Source: Patescibacteria group bacterium
Lineage (GTDB): Bacteria; Patescibacteriota; Microgenomatia; Daviesbacterales; UBA10151
Reading direction: 5' to 3'
DNA: 8,125 bases
Assembly (NCBI GenBank): GCA_018817205.1
Contig: JAHIUE010000025.1
Location: forward strand, 1-8,125
The translations under genes and the position numbers were made by a program. Positions 1 through 4,434 of the stretch are shown here, in pieces. The notes under the pieces were generated by a model. It saw only the letters and a list, made by a program, of their open reading frames with translations. It did no database searches and was not told the origin of the DNA. The number at the start of each line of letters is the position of its first letter. Position 1 is the first letter of the stretch.

Positions 1-137
1 GCAGCTTCCTCCGGAGTCTGGCCGGAGTCAATCAAGCCTTTAGGAAAACTCCAGTGCTTATTCTGGGAATGCTGAGTCACCAACACCTGGCCTTTATTAT
101 TAAATACTATTCCACCAGCACTAAATTCTCGTTTCAT
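1..137 (-). CDS. NUDIX hydrolase, N-terminal part (cut by window edge)
   Basis: The minus strand from an ATG at 137 stays open to the window edge for 45 codons. It starts MKREFSAGGIVFNN and reads on through HWSFPKGLIDSGQTPEEAA. An N-terminal beta strand with AGGIVF, then W-FPKG, then a G-x5-E stretch is the normal opening of a NUDIX domain; GLIDSGQTPEEAA is the first half of the Nudix box, and the catalytic REUXEE part lies outside the window. The family hydrolyses nucleoside diphosphates linked to another group, such as oxidised nucleotides, dinucleoside polyphosphates or NDP-sugars; the substrate cannot be told from this piece. No Shine-Dalgarno precedes the ATG. The upstream bases form the 3' tRNA-like remnant, leaving only about 7 bases between remnant and start codon. 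Confidence 0.85.
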   Translation of the reverse strand, partial: MKREFSAGGIVFNNKGQVLVTQHSQNKHWSFPKGLIDSGQTPEEA

Positions 138-144
138 ATAGGTG

Positions 145-201
145 CGCCCCTGGCGGGATCTTAACAAGTAAGCTCCGACTTACGTCGGAGAGCGAACCCG
201 C
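145..201 (-). pseudogene. tRNA-like 3' part with an insertion in the T loop
   Basis: Read on the minus strand, GCGGGTTCG (201-193) looks like the 5' side and loop start of a T arm. GATCCCGC (160-153) looks like the loop end and 3' side. CAGGGGC (152-146) could be the 3' strand of an acceptor stem, followed by G at 145. GCGGG pairs fully with CCCGC. The T loop would be 39 bases instead of 7 and contains the 173-190 hairpin. The ATCCCGCC plus acceptor wording resembles the 3' end of the intact tRNA-Arg(GCG) in this window. The matching 5' part is at 299-342. This may be a decayed tRNA gene or part of an unusual interrupted one. Confidence 0.45.
173..190. repeat. Short perfect hairpin CTCCGAC/GTCGGAG
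   Basis: CTCCGAC (173-179) and GTCGGAG (184-190) form a 7-base-pair stem with a four-base TTAC loop. It sits between the 3' end of tRNA-Arg(CCG) and the tRNA-like 3' remnant. No T run follows on either strand, so it is not a standard terminator. It may be an inserted palindromic module or help tRNA 3' processing; I cannot tell which. Confidence 0.6.
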
Positions 202-204
202 TTG

Positions 205-277
205 TACGCCTGAGAGGACTCGAACCTCCAATCGTCAGATCCGGAATCTGATGCTCTATCCATTAAGCTACAGGCGC
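205..277 (-). tRNA. tRNA-Arg (anticodon CCG)
   Basis: A complete 73-base cloverleaf reads on the minus strand. The acceptor stem is GCGCCTG with CAGGCGT (one G-T pair at 1-72) and discriminator A. The D arm has loop AATGGATA. The anticodon arm is TCAGA-TTCCGGA-TCTGA, giving anticodon CCG, which reads CGG arginine codons. The T arm is GGAGG/TTCGAGT/CCTCT-like with the normal TTCGA loop. The 3' CCA is not encoded (CAA follows the discriminator), so it must be added by the CCA-adding enzyme. The gene lies between two tRNA-like halves and inside an inverted repeat (150-163 with 288-300). Confidence 0.95.
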
Positions 278-298
278 ATCTGTGGTCTAAGATCCGCC

Positions 299-342
299 AG
301 AAGCGAATCGCAAGCTTCGCTTATCCATTAGCCTACAAGGGC
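299..342 (-). pseudogene. tRNA-like 5' part
   Basis: On the minus strand, GCCCTTG (342-336), TA (335-334) and GGCTAATGGATAAGC (333-319) match the order acceptor 5' strand, positions 8-9 and D arm. The D loop AATGGATA is identical to that of tRNA-Arg(CCG). The next segment is not a normal anticodon arm: AAGCGAA (321-315) and TTCGCTT (307-301) form a 7-bp hairpin with an 8-base loop. GCCCTTG pairs over all 7 positions (one G-T) with CAGGGGC at 152-146, on the far side of tRNA-Arg(CCG). It is therefore probably the other half of the same ancestral tRNA. Confidence 0.5.
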
Positions 343-380
343 ATTACACAGCCTCATTTTAGCACAATACAAAGGGATTG

Positions 381-1970
381 CTAGGTTATCGTAGCCAAAT
401 ATTTATTCTTAGCTTCCTTAAATGCTTTTTGACTGCAGTAGATAGGATCTTTGGGATCTAATCTGCTTCCTCTAAAACTATCAGGAGGTCTTAGTGTTGT
501 TTCTCCACCAAATAATAAAGGAGGACCATCCATCATGATATGCCAAGGCCCTTTGCCAAATCTCCTGCCATATTCTGCCAAAAAACGACCGTATAAACCT
601 GTTTGAATTCTATCTTTTAGCGAATATCCTGTTCTTTTCATTATTGCTTCCCAAGAAAACAGGTCGAAAAAACTATTCTCGTAGGCTTTTTGTGCCTCCC
701 GAATAGTCATCTTGGTAAAATTATCTCTGATACACCGAGTACTATCATAATCATTCGGATCAAAAGTGGTAAGCTCTCCTTTGCGGACAGCCTCTATCCA
801 ATCCGGAGATTGTGGCAAGGGAGTTACTGCATAAAGATGTGGCAGGTCTAAAAATTCATTAAACCGTGTCATATCCTTATGGATACTTTCAGGAGTCTGT
901 TGCGGAAAACAAGTCATTACCCCGCTTGAAACAGTTATACCGAATTTGCGACACTTTGCAGCTATTACAGGATACATGCTTGGATCGTTTTGTTTTTTAT
1001 GTTCGGCATCTAATGCCAAAGGGTCAGAACTTTCCATTCCGAAAAATATATTCCTCACTCCCATAGCAGCTAGATCTTCTATTTCATTCAGAATGCCCTC
1101 CTCAAGATCCATCTGGATCAATAAATGCAATTCTTCGCCTTCTTGCTTTAACCGATCATTCAGCTCAATTGTTGATTTTTTAAATTCTTTATAATAATAA
1201 CCTCTCCGCAGATTATCTGACGTGATCATGATTTGTTTAAATCCCATATTGTGAACCTGTTCAATCCAGGCAATACTCTTATCCGCATTGCGGGATCGTT
1301 CCGGAGTCATTTTCCGTCCGCGAATTTCTATTACCGTACAAAAACCGCATTGATATGGACAACCTTCGTTCACTCCTAAGGCTACATAGTGAGTTAATGT
1401 CCGACTATGCTCTCTTTTATCTGGAAATTTGGGAAACGGAGCTTTACGTAAATCAACAAAATCTCTCTGCCAATAACAAGGCTTTATTCTATCATCCATT
1501 GTATCTGCTATTAATTGACCGACAATATTTTCGCCCTCCCCAACAGCGAATGGAAGTCTATGACTTATCAGATACTTATAAGTTTCAATATCTGCAAGAC
1601 TGATTCCAGGACCACCCGACGCTGTATTTACTCCGGCTCTTGCAAGTTCTTTTTGAGCATCAGTAAGACGGGATAATTCAAAGCCTTTGCCGCTAAACAT
1701 AACCAGATGCTTTCTAGCTGAAGAACGATCCCGTGACTCTTGAATAATTCTTTTAATATAGCCTTCATCTCTTTCTACTCTTTCGTTTATATTTTCTATA
1801 GCCACAGAAATTCTTAAATTTTGTCCTGCCTCTTCAACTAAACCACCTAAAACAGCTAAGGCAGGTGGTTCCATTAGCGTTTTCCAATATCTCTTAAGCT
1901 TTCCGTTTCTTTCGTATTGCGAAGGGGCAACAATATAAACTTTTAAATCCGGTTTTTCGGGTGTTTTCAT
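381..1970 (-). CDS. Radical SAM protein, B12-binding-domain type
   Basis: This 529-residue protein has the radical SAM cluster motif C-x3-C-x2-C at Cys204, Cys208 and Cys211 (NEGCPYQCGFCTV), which holds the 4Fe-4S cluster that cleaves S-adenosylmethionine. FFGMES near 309-314 is the usual motif of a later core strand. Residues 10-160 resemble the Rossmann-like cobalamin-binding domain found before such cores, including SGGPGIS near 118 and VGEGE near 143. I do not see the DxHxxG cobalamin ligand motif, so B12 binding is doubtful. The C-terminal 150 residues contain no further Cys-rich cluster motif. The reaction is unknown; relatives include methyltransferases and ring-modifying enzymes. The ATG start gives a full-length family fit. 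No Shine-Dalgarno precedes it, but a TATAAT lies about 30 bases upstream. The stop is TAG. Confidence 0.85.
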   Translation of the reverse strand: MKTPEKPDLKVYIVAPSQYERNGKLKRYWKTLMEPPALAVLGGLVEEAGQNLRISVAIENINERVERDEGYIKRIIQESRDRSSARKHLVMFSGKGFELSRLTDAQKELARAGVNTASGGPGISLADIETYKYLISHRLPFAVGEGENIVGQLIADTMDDRIKPCYWQRDFVDLRKAPFPKFPDKREHSRTLTHYVALGVNEGCPYQCGFCTVIEIRGRKMTPERSRNADKSIAWIEQVHNMGFKQIMITSDNLRRGYYYKEFKKSTIELNDRLKQEGEELHLLIQMDLEEGILNEIEDLAAMGVRNIFFGMESSDPLALDAEHKKQNDPSMYPVIAAKCRKFGITVSSGVMTCFPQQTPESIHKDMTRFNEFLDLPHLYAVTPLPQSPDWIEAVRKGELTTFDPNDYDSTRCIRDNFTKMTIREAQKAYENSFFDLFSWEAIMKRTGYSLKDRIQTGLYGRFLAEYGRRFGKGPWHIMMDGPPLLFGGETTLRPPDSFRGSRLDPKDPIYCSQKAFKEAKNKYLATIT

Positions 1971-1998
1971 TTTAAGTAGTAAAATAATTCAAAGGAGC

Positions 1999-2004
1999 AT
2001 TATA
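1999..2004 (-). promoter_or_regulatory. Candidate -10 box for the radical SAM gene
   Basis: The minus strand reads TATAAT at 2004-1999, a perfect sigma-70 -10 consensus. Transcription would begin near 1992, giving a 5' leader of roughly 20 bases before the ATG at 1970. No convincing -35 hexamer lies 16-18 bases upstream, where the sequence is the 3' end of tRNA-Ser(CGA), so readthrough from that tRNA is an alternative source of transcript. Confidence 0.4.
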
Positions 2005-2020
2005 CAATATCCGGATCAAG

Positions 2021-2107
2021 CGGTGGGAGCAGGATTCGAACCTGCGGTCACCTTTCGGCGACAGATGTTTTCGAAACATCCGCTCTAGGCCACTAAGCGA
2101 TCCCACC
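2021..2107 (-). tRNA. tRNA-Ser (anticodon CGA)
   Basis: This is an 87-base class II tRNA. The acceptor stem is GGTGGGA with TCCCACC and discriminator G. The anticodon arm is GATGT-TTCGAAA-ACATC, giving CGA, which reads UCG. A long variable arm, expected for serine, is built on GTCGCC...GGTGAC, and the T loop is TTCGAAT. CCA is not encoded. It follows tRNA-Arg(GCG) by 30 bases on the same strand, so the two are probably co-transcribed. Its 3' trailer (CTTGATCC) resembles that of tRNA-Ser(GCT) at 3013, suggesting origin by duplication. Confidence 0.95.
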
Positions 2108-2137
2108 AAATTATTGCGAAAGCAATTTATTACGCTG

Positions 2138-2210
2138 CGCGCCCGGCGGGATTCGAACCCACAACCGCCAGATCCGCAATCTGGTGTTCTATCCGTTGAA
2201 CTACGGGCGC
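2138..2210 (-). tRNA. tRNA-Arg (anticodon GCG)
   Basis: The 73-base cloverleaf has acceptor GCGCCCG with CGGGCGC, discriminator G, anticodon arm CCAGA-TTGCGGA-TCTGG and T arm GTGGG-TTCGAAT-CCCGC. The anticodon is GCG and should read CGC and CGU. Most bacteria read these codons with an ACG tRNA whose A34 is edited to inosine by TadA; a gene-encoded GCG is the archaeal-style solution and is uncommon in bacteria. CCA is not encoded. An extended -10 element (TGTTAAAAT) lies about 10 bases upstream. Confidence 0.95.
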
Positions 2211-2219
2211 AGTATGTGT

Positions 2220-2228
2220 ATTTTAACA
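2220..2228 (-). promoter_or_regulatory. Candidate extended -10 promoter for tRNA-Arg(GCG)-tRNA-Ser(CGA)
   Basis: The minus strand reads TGTTAAAAT at 2228-2220, an extended -10 (TGn plus TAAAAT). The predicted start lies 2-3 bases before the tRNA 5' end at 2210. A TTGTCA hexamer at 2245-2240 looks like a -35, but the spacing is only 14 bases, so the extended -10 probably carries the promoter. That hexamer lies within the 7-base-periodic repeat. Confidence 0.45.
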
Positions 2229-2238
2229 GAAATTTAGT

Positions 2239-2273
2239 CTGACAACTGAAAGCTGAAGACTGATAACTATCTA
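2239..2273. repeat. 7-base-periodic repeat, unit CTGANNN (locus A)
   Basis: On the plus strand four consecutive heptamers CTGACAA, CTGAAAG, CTGAAGA and CTGATAA (2239-2266) share CTGA in exact 7-base register, and a fifth, CTATCTA, keeps CT. The tract abuts and just enters the TAG stop codon (2269-2267) of the membrane protein gene and fills most of the gap to tRNA-Arg(GCG). Two more 7-base-periodic tracts occur at 3267 and 5325. Confidence 0.75.
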
Positions 2274-2863
2274 TGGATATTTTCCAAAGGGAAATGTTTT
2301 TGCAAAGATTCCGACCATTTTTCCATCCATGTTTTATATGGAACTTCCACATATGGCAAAAAGCGTGACACTATTTTCTTAATCTGTTCCTCATCCTGAT
2401 CCCCCAATACCAACATGAGTTGCGCCGGAAATCTTAGCCTTGTTTGGATATGCAAAACTTTTGACTTTTCTTTTTCCTTAAACCAAAATGCATCCAAAAA
2501 ATGCCACAAATAAAAATCCTCTCCAATAGTGATCCCTTGAGTGGAGATTTTATAAGTTACGCTGTGAGGCGACACAAAAGCCAAAACATAGGCCACAAAA
2601 GCAAAAGACAGTATCACTCCGATCAGTAAAAATTCATGCGCCAAAAAGGCAATTAAAATTAAAAGTACGGCTAAAATAGCAACGGTGGTGTAATAAGAAC
2701 GGTCTTTTTTCCTAAATGGGCGGGCCGGCGCTTCCCAGGAGAGCAGAGTTTTAATCTCCTCTGTCTCCATCATCTTTGGAGTAAAAAATTCTCGCTCATC
2801 TTGCGGTGGTTGTTCCGACTCATTCTTTTTGGGAGGATTTGGTTTGGGATCTTCTTCAGGCAT
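2267..2863 (-). CDS. Small two-helix membrane protein with soluble C-terminal domain, function unknown
   Basis: This 198-residue protein starts with about 55 charged, proline-rich residues (MPEEDPKPNPPKKNESEQ). Two hydrophobic helices follow, near 58-75 and 78-97, then a soluble domain from about 100 to 198. There is no signal peptide, so both ends are probably cytoplasmic. The stretch TYKISTQGITIGEDFYLW followed by FWFKE resembles the strand pattern of bacterial PH-like domains behind a membrane hairpin, but the match is weak and I do not recognise the family with certainty. It has no partner gene: tRNA genes lie on both sides. The ATG is preceded at the right distance by TTTACA-17-TAAACT, placing the transcription start at or next to the ATG; no Shine-Dalgarno is present. 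Confidence 0.8.
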   Translation of the reverse strand: MPEEDPKPNPPKKNESEQPPQDEREFFTPKMMETEEIKTLLSWEAPARPFRKKDRSYYTTVAILAVLLILIAFLAHEFLLIGVILSFAFVAYVLAFVSPHSVTYKISTQGITIGEDFYLWHFLDAFWFKEKEKSKVLHIQTRLRFPAQLMLVLGDQDEEQIKKIVSRFLPYVEVPYKTWMEKWSESLQKHFPLENIHR

Positions 2864-2869
2864 GATTCC

Positions 2870-2898
2870 AGTTTAACTTGAAAAGTATTTAATGTAAA
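2870..2898 (-). promoter_or_regulatory. Promoter for a possibly leaderless mRNA
   Basis: On the minus strand TTTACA (2898-2893) and TAAACT (2875-2870) are separated by exactly 17 bases, a good sigma-70 arrangement. Only six bases (GGAATC) separate the -10 hexamer from the ATG at 2863, so the transcription start should fall on the start codon and the mRNA should lack a leader. Confidence 0.55.
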
Positions 2899-2901
2899 GT
2901 G

Positions 2902-2989
2902 CGGTGGGGGTGAGATTCGAACTCACGGTCCGCCAAAGGCGGACAGCGGTTTTCAAGACCGCCGCACTAGGCCACTATGCGACCCCACC
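2902..2989 (-). tRNA. tRNA-Ser (anticodon TGA)
   Basis: This 88-base class II tRNA has acceptor GGTGGGG with CCCCACC and discriminator G. The anticodon arm is GCGGT-CTTGAAA-ACCGC, giving TGA, which reads UCA and, with U34 modification, other UCN codons. The variable arm is TCCGCC-TTT-GGCGGA and the T arm GTGAG-TTCGAAT-CTCAC. CCA is not encoded. It lies 23 bases behind tRNA-Ser(GCT), and the two are probably one transcript. Confidence 0.95.
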
Positions 2990-2993
2990 TTGC

Positions 2994-3006
2994 CCCGCTT
3001 GGCGGG
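2994..3006. repeat. Small hairpin between two tRNA-Ser genes
   Basis: CCCGC (2994-2998), loop TTG and GCGGG (3002-3006) form a 5-bp hairpin in the spacer between tRNA-Ser(GCT) and tRNA-Ser(TGA). It may separate the tRNA units for RNase cleavage. Its bases resemble the ATCCCGCC and AAGCGGG pieces around the tRNA-like remnant at 145-201. Confidence 0.45.
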
Positions 3007-3012
3007 ATAAAG

Positions 3013-3096
3013 CGGTGGGTACAGGATTCGAACCTGTGTGACATTTCTGCCAACGGTTTAGCGAACCGTCTCCTTAAGCCACTCGGACAACCCACC
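3013..3096 (-). tRNA. tRNA-Ser (anticodon GCT)
   Basis: This 84-base class II tRNA has acceptor GGTGGGT with ACCCACC, discriminator G and T arm ACAGG-TTCGAAT-CCTGT. The anticodon arm is ACGGT-TCGCTAA-ACCGT, giving GCT, which reads AGC and AGU. Position 33, just before the anticodon, is C instead of the near-universal U. The variable arm is long, as expected for serine. CCA is not encoded. It has its own extended -10 upstream and leads the Ser(GCT)-Ser(TGA) pair. Confidence 0.93.
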
Positions 3097-3106
3097 AACT
3101 TGCCTA

Positions 3107-3115
3107 ATTTTACCA
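3107..3115 (-). promoter_or_regulatory. Candidate extended -10 promoter for the tRNA-Ser pair
   Basis: The minus strand reads TGGTAAAAT at 3115-3107, an extended -10 ending 10 bases before the tRNA-Ser(GCT) 5' end. This would leave a leader of about 3 bases for RNase P to remove. No good -35 is visible. The same TGn-TAnnAT form occurs before tRNA-Arg(GCG), comF and ssrA. Confidence 0.45.
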
Positions 3116-3121
3116 GAATTT

Positions 3122-3161
3122 GAGATCCTTCGCTACGCTCAGGATGACATATGATGTCATC
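3122..3161. repeat. Palindromic element at the comF stop codon
   Basis: Two hairpins lie side by side. The first is an imperfect one, ATCCT...AGGAT (3125-3129 with 3141-3145), with an inner GC/GC pairing and loop TAC. The second is a perfect 8-bp stem, GATGACAT (3143-3150) with ATGTCATC (3154-3161), and loop ATG, which runs over the comF TGA stop. The first unit resembles, from memory, a short REP-like word (CCTGAGCGTAGCGAAGGAT on the minus strand) scattered between genes in many bacteria. No T run follows, so a classical terminator is unlikely. Confidence 0.5.
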
Positions 3162-3855
3162 TAGCCAATGTAATTGCCCAGACTGATTTTGCGCCAGCTC
3201 TTTTTAAGACACAACAGCATTCTTTCAGAGTTGAACCGGTTGTCCAGACATCATCAATCAGCAAAATATAGGGTTTAGGGTCTAGGGTATAGGGTTTAGA
3301 AACTGCAAAAGCATTTTTAATATTCTTTTGCCGGTCCTTACTTTTTAACTTAACTTGGGACTTTGTATAGCGAATGCGTTTTAAGGCATCACAATAATCT
3401 AAACCCAAGCTTTTGGATAATATTTGTCCTACAAGAGAAGATTGGTTAAAACCCCTGGAATTTTCTCTCCAGAAGTATAGTGGCACAGGAATTATCATCC
3501 ATCCCTTCCTCTTATCTCTTTTAATTTTATCCAAAATAAACGGCTGGTATTTTATCCAGTATTCCAAGATTATATCCGCCAAAACTTCTGCCAAACCCCG
3601 AACTCTCCTATACTTTAAAGTTTGAATTGCAGACCTCAGCGGATTTTTATAAATCCCTAAGTTCCATAGTCCGTCCAAACCAAACCTGCTTTTGCATATT
3701 GGGTGAGTTTGCCCGCCCATTGCAGATCTTTCGCAAATGGGACAAACCAGTTCCTTTTGCAAAATATTGGAAGTGCAGCTTTTGCAAAAATAAGTATCCG
3801 GCTTTTTGCAACCTACGCATTTTTTAGGGAAAAGAAAATCCAAAATGAAGCTCAC
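3157..3855 (-). CDS. comF: ComF family protein (phosphoribosyltransferase-like)
   Basis: This 232-residue protein has the ComF layout. The N-terminal zinc-binding Cys pairs are CVGC (13, 16), CKSC (24, 27) and CPIC (38, 41), with Cys54. YKNPLRSAIQTLKYRRVRGLAE (69-90) is the typical second block, followed by PVPL...RGFNQS (123-139). The PRPP-binding loop ILLIDDVWTTGST is at 197-209. ComF proteins act in DNA uptake during natural transformation; many CPR genomes keep comF with other competence genes, none of which is in this window. The start is GTG at 3855; an extended -10 (TGTTAGAAT) ends six bases before it, and no Shine-Dalgarno is present. Residues 185-197 are encoded by a 7-base-periodic repeat just before the PRPP loop. 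The stop is TGA. Confidence 0.93.
   Translation of the reverse strand: MSFILDFLFPKKCVGCKKPDTYFCKSCTSNILQKELVCPICERSAMGGQTHPICKSRFGLDGLWNLGIYKNPLRSAIQTLKYRRVRGLAEVLADIILEYWIKYQPFILDKIKRDKRKGWMIIPVPLYFWRENSRGFNQSSLVGQILSKSLGLDYCDALKRIRYTKSQVKLKSKDRQKNIKNAFAVSKPYTLDPKPYILLIDDVWTTGSTLKECCCVLKRAGAKSVWAITLAR
3267..3301. repeat. 7-base-periodic repeat, unit TNTAGGG, inside comF (locus B)
   Basis: On the plus strand TATAGGG, TTTAGGG, TCTAGGG, TATAGGG and a decayed TTTAGAA follow in exact 7-base register. The tract lies in the comF reading frame and encodes residues 185-197 (VSKPYTLDPKPYI). Three units equal seven codons, so the frame is kept. It sits in the variable segment between the NAF block and the PRPP loop. 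Confidence 0.8.
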
Positions 3856-3861
3856 AAACTC

Positions 3862-3870
3862 ATTCTAACA
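3862..3870 (-). promoter_or_regulatory. Candidate extended -10 promoter for leaderless comF
   Basis: The minus strand reads TGTTAGAAT at 3870-3862, an extended -10 with five of six consensus bases in TAGAAT. Six bases (GAGTTT) separate it from the GTG start at 3855, the same distance as at 2870. Transcription should begin at or beside the start codon. Confidence 0.45.
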
Positions 3871-3889
3871 TTTTGAGAATATCGGCTGT

Positions 3890-3923
3890 GGGTAATAGTT
3901 CGTGCATCGTTGAACTATAACCC
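3890..3923. repeat. Long hairpin between the HNH gene and comF
   Basis: GGGTAATAGTTC (3890-3901) and GAACTATAACCC (3912-3923) pair over 12 positions with one A-A mismatch around a 10-base loop. It starts three bases after the HNH stop codon on the minus strand. No clear T run follows, so it may be a weak terminator, an mRNA 3' end protector or a protein site. Confidence 0.6.
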
Positions 3924-3926
3924 AAA

Positions 3927-4394
3927 CTAATATTGGTTTTCGTCGCTGCCGTAAATTTTTAATATTTCCTTTGCCCAAATTATGGCATCTCTAGCTCTTA
4001 CTCCAGTTGGTTGTGGTCTGACCCATAATTCCAAATTTTCATTACGATTATCATTCTTAATTCCGTTCTTATGATGAATGTTTTCATTAGGCAATAAATG
4101 TCTTCCCAATTTTTTCTCCATTACCAAAATATGTTCAAAAACGTAACGATTTGATGCTCTTGGGTGATTCCTTGATAAAATAAGAGTGTAGCCTTTCCTG
4201 TCATGATAGATATCCCCATCTTTTTTTCTTCTGCGTGTACCGTCGCATTTACCACAGAGAAATGATTTTGGTTGGATAGGTTTTCCGCAATCAGGACATG
4301 GTTTTTTGTATACTTGTCCCCTACAAGATGGGCATAGTTTATGTCTGCTGGATGCCACAAATATTCTATGGCACTTAATACACTTCTTTCTCAC
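3927..4394 (-). CDS. HNH endonuclease with two zinc-ribbon knuckle pairs
   Basis: This 155-residue protein begins with two Cys4 zinc ribbons: CIKC (5, 8) with CPSC (21, 24), and CPDC (33, 36) with CGKC (47, 50). A basic linker follows, then an HNH domain: FEHILVMEKKLGRHL (86-100) and NIHHKNGIKNDNRNENLEL (105-123), holding the catalytic-site His pair and the asparagines that place the metal. This fold cuts DNA and is frequent in free-standing homing or phage-type nucleases. It lies 40 bases behind the 3' end of ssrA. The start is GTG at 4394; the frame is open further up into ssrA (to 4493) but has no ATG there. No Shine-Dalgarno is seen, and a -10-like TATACG ends 8 bases before the start. 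The stop is TAG. Confidence 0.88.
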   Translation of the reverse strand: MRKKCIKCHRIFVASSRHKLCPSCRGQVYKKPCPDCGKPIQPKSFLCGKCDGTRRRKKDGDIYHDRKGYTLILSRNHPRASNRYVFEHILVMEKKLGRHLLPNENIHHKNGIKNDNRNENLELWVRPQPTGVRARDAIIWAKEILKIYGSDENQY

Positions 4395-4402
4395 ACTCTC
4401 AG

Positions 4403-4429
4403 CGTATACTACTGTGGAGCAATAGTCAA
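4403..4429 (-). promoter_or_regulatory. Candidate promoter for the HNH gene
   Basis: On the minus strand TTGACT (4429-4424) and TATACG (4408-4403) are 15 bases apart, a short but usable sigma-70 spacing. Transcription would start at about 4396-4394, at the GTG. It lies wholly between the tmRNA 3' end and the HNH start codon. Confidence 0.35.
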
Positions 4430-4434
4430 TGGTG

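Larger units (their letters stand above)
150..300. repeat. Inverted repeat bracketing tRNA-Arg(CCG)
   Basis: On the plus strand CTGGCGGGATCTTA (150-163) and TAAGATCCGCCAG (288-300) are inverted copies that differ by one inserted G. The 124 bases between them hold the whole tRNA-Arg(CCG) gene. In a transcript the arms could pair and bring the tRNA-like halves together. They could equally be two copies of a short dispersed module in opposite orientation. Confidence 0.6.

Noticed and set aside
145..342. Group I intron in a tRNA
   Set aside because: The interrupting segment is under 200 bases and is mostly a complete tRNA-Arg; no intron core is visible.
866..1603. Plus-strand open frames over the radical SAM gene
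   Set aside because: They are shadows of the 529-residue minus-strand gene, with no recognisable domain.
1972..2352. Minus-strand 126-codon open frame
   Set aside because: It runs through two tRNA genes and the end of the 198-residue membrane protein gene; its translation mirrors tRNA sequence.
3267..3301. Telomere-like DNA (TTTAGGG units)
   Set aside because: Only five diverged units occur, inside a clear bacterial comF gene; the period is shared with other heptamer tracts of different sequence.
3890..3923. Rho-independent terminator
   Set aside because: The stem is good, but no T run follows on either strand.
4121..4360. Second minus-strand frame within the HNH gene
   Set aside because: It overlaps a well-supported HNH domain frame and has no motif of its own.
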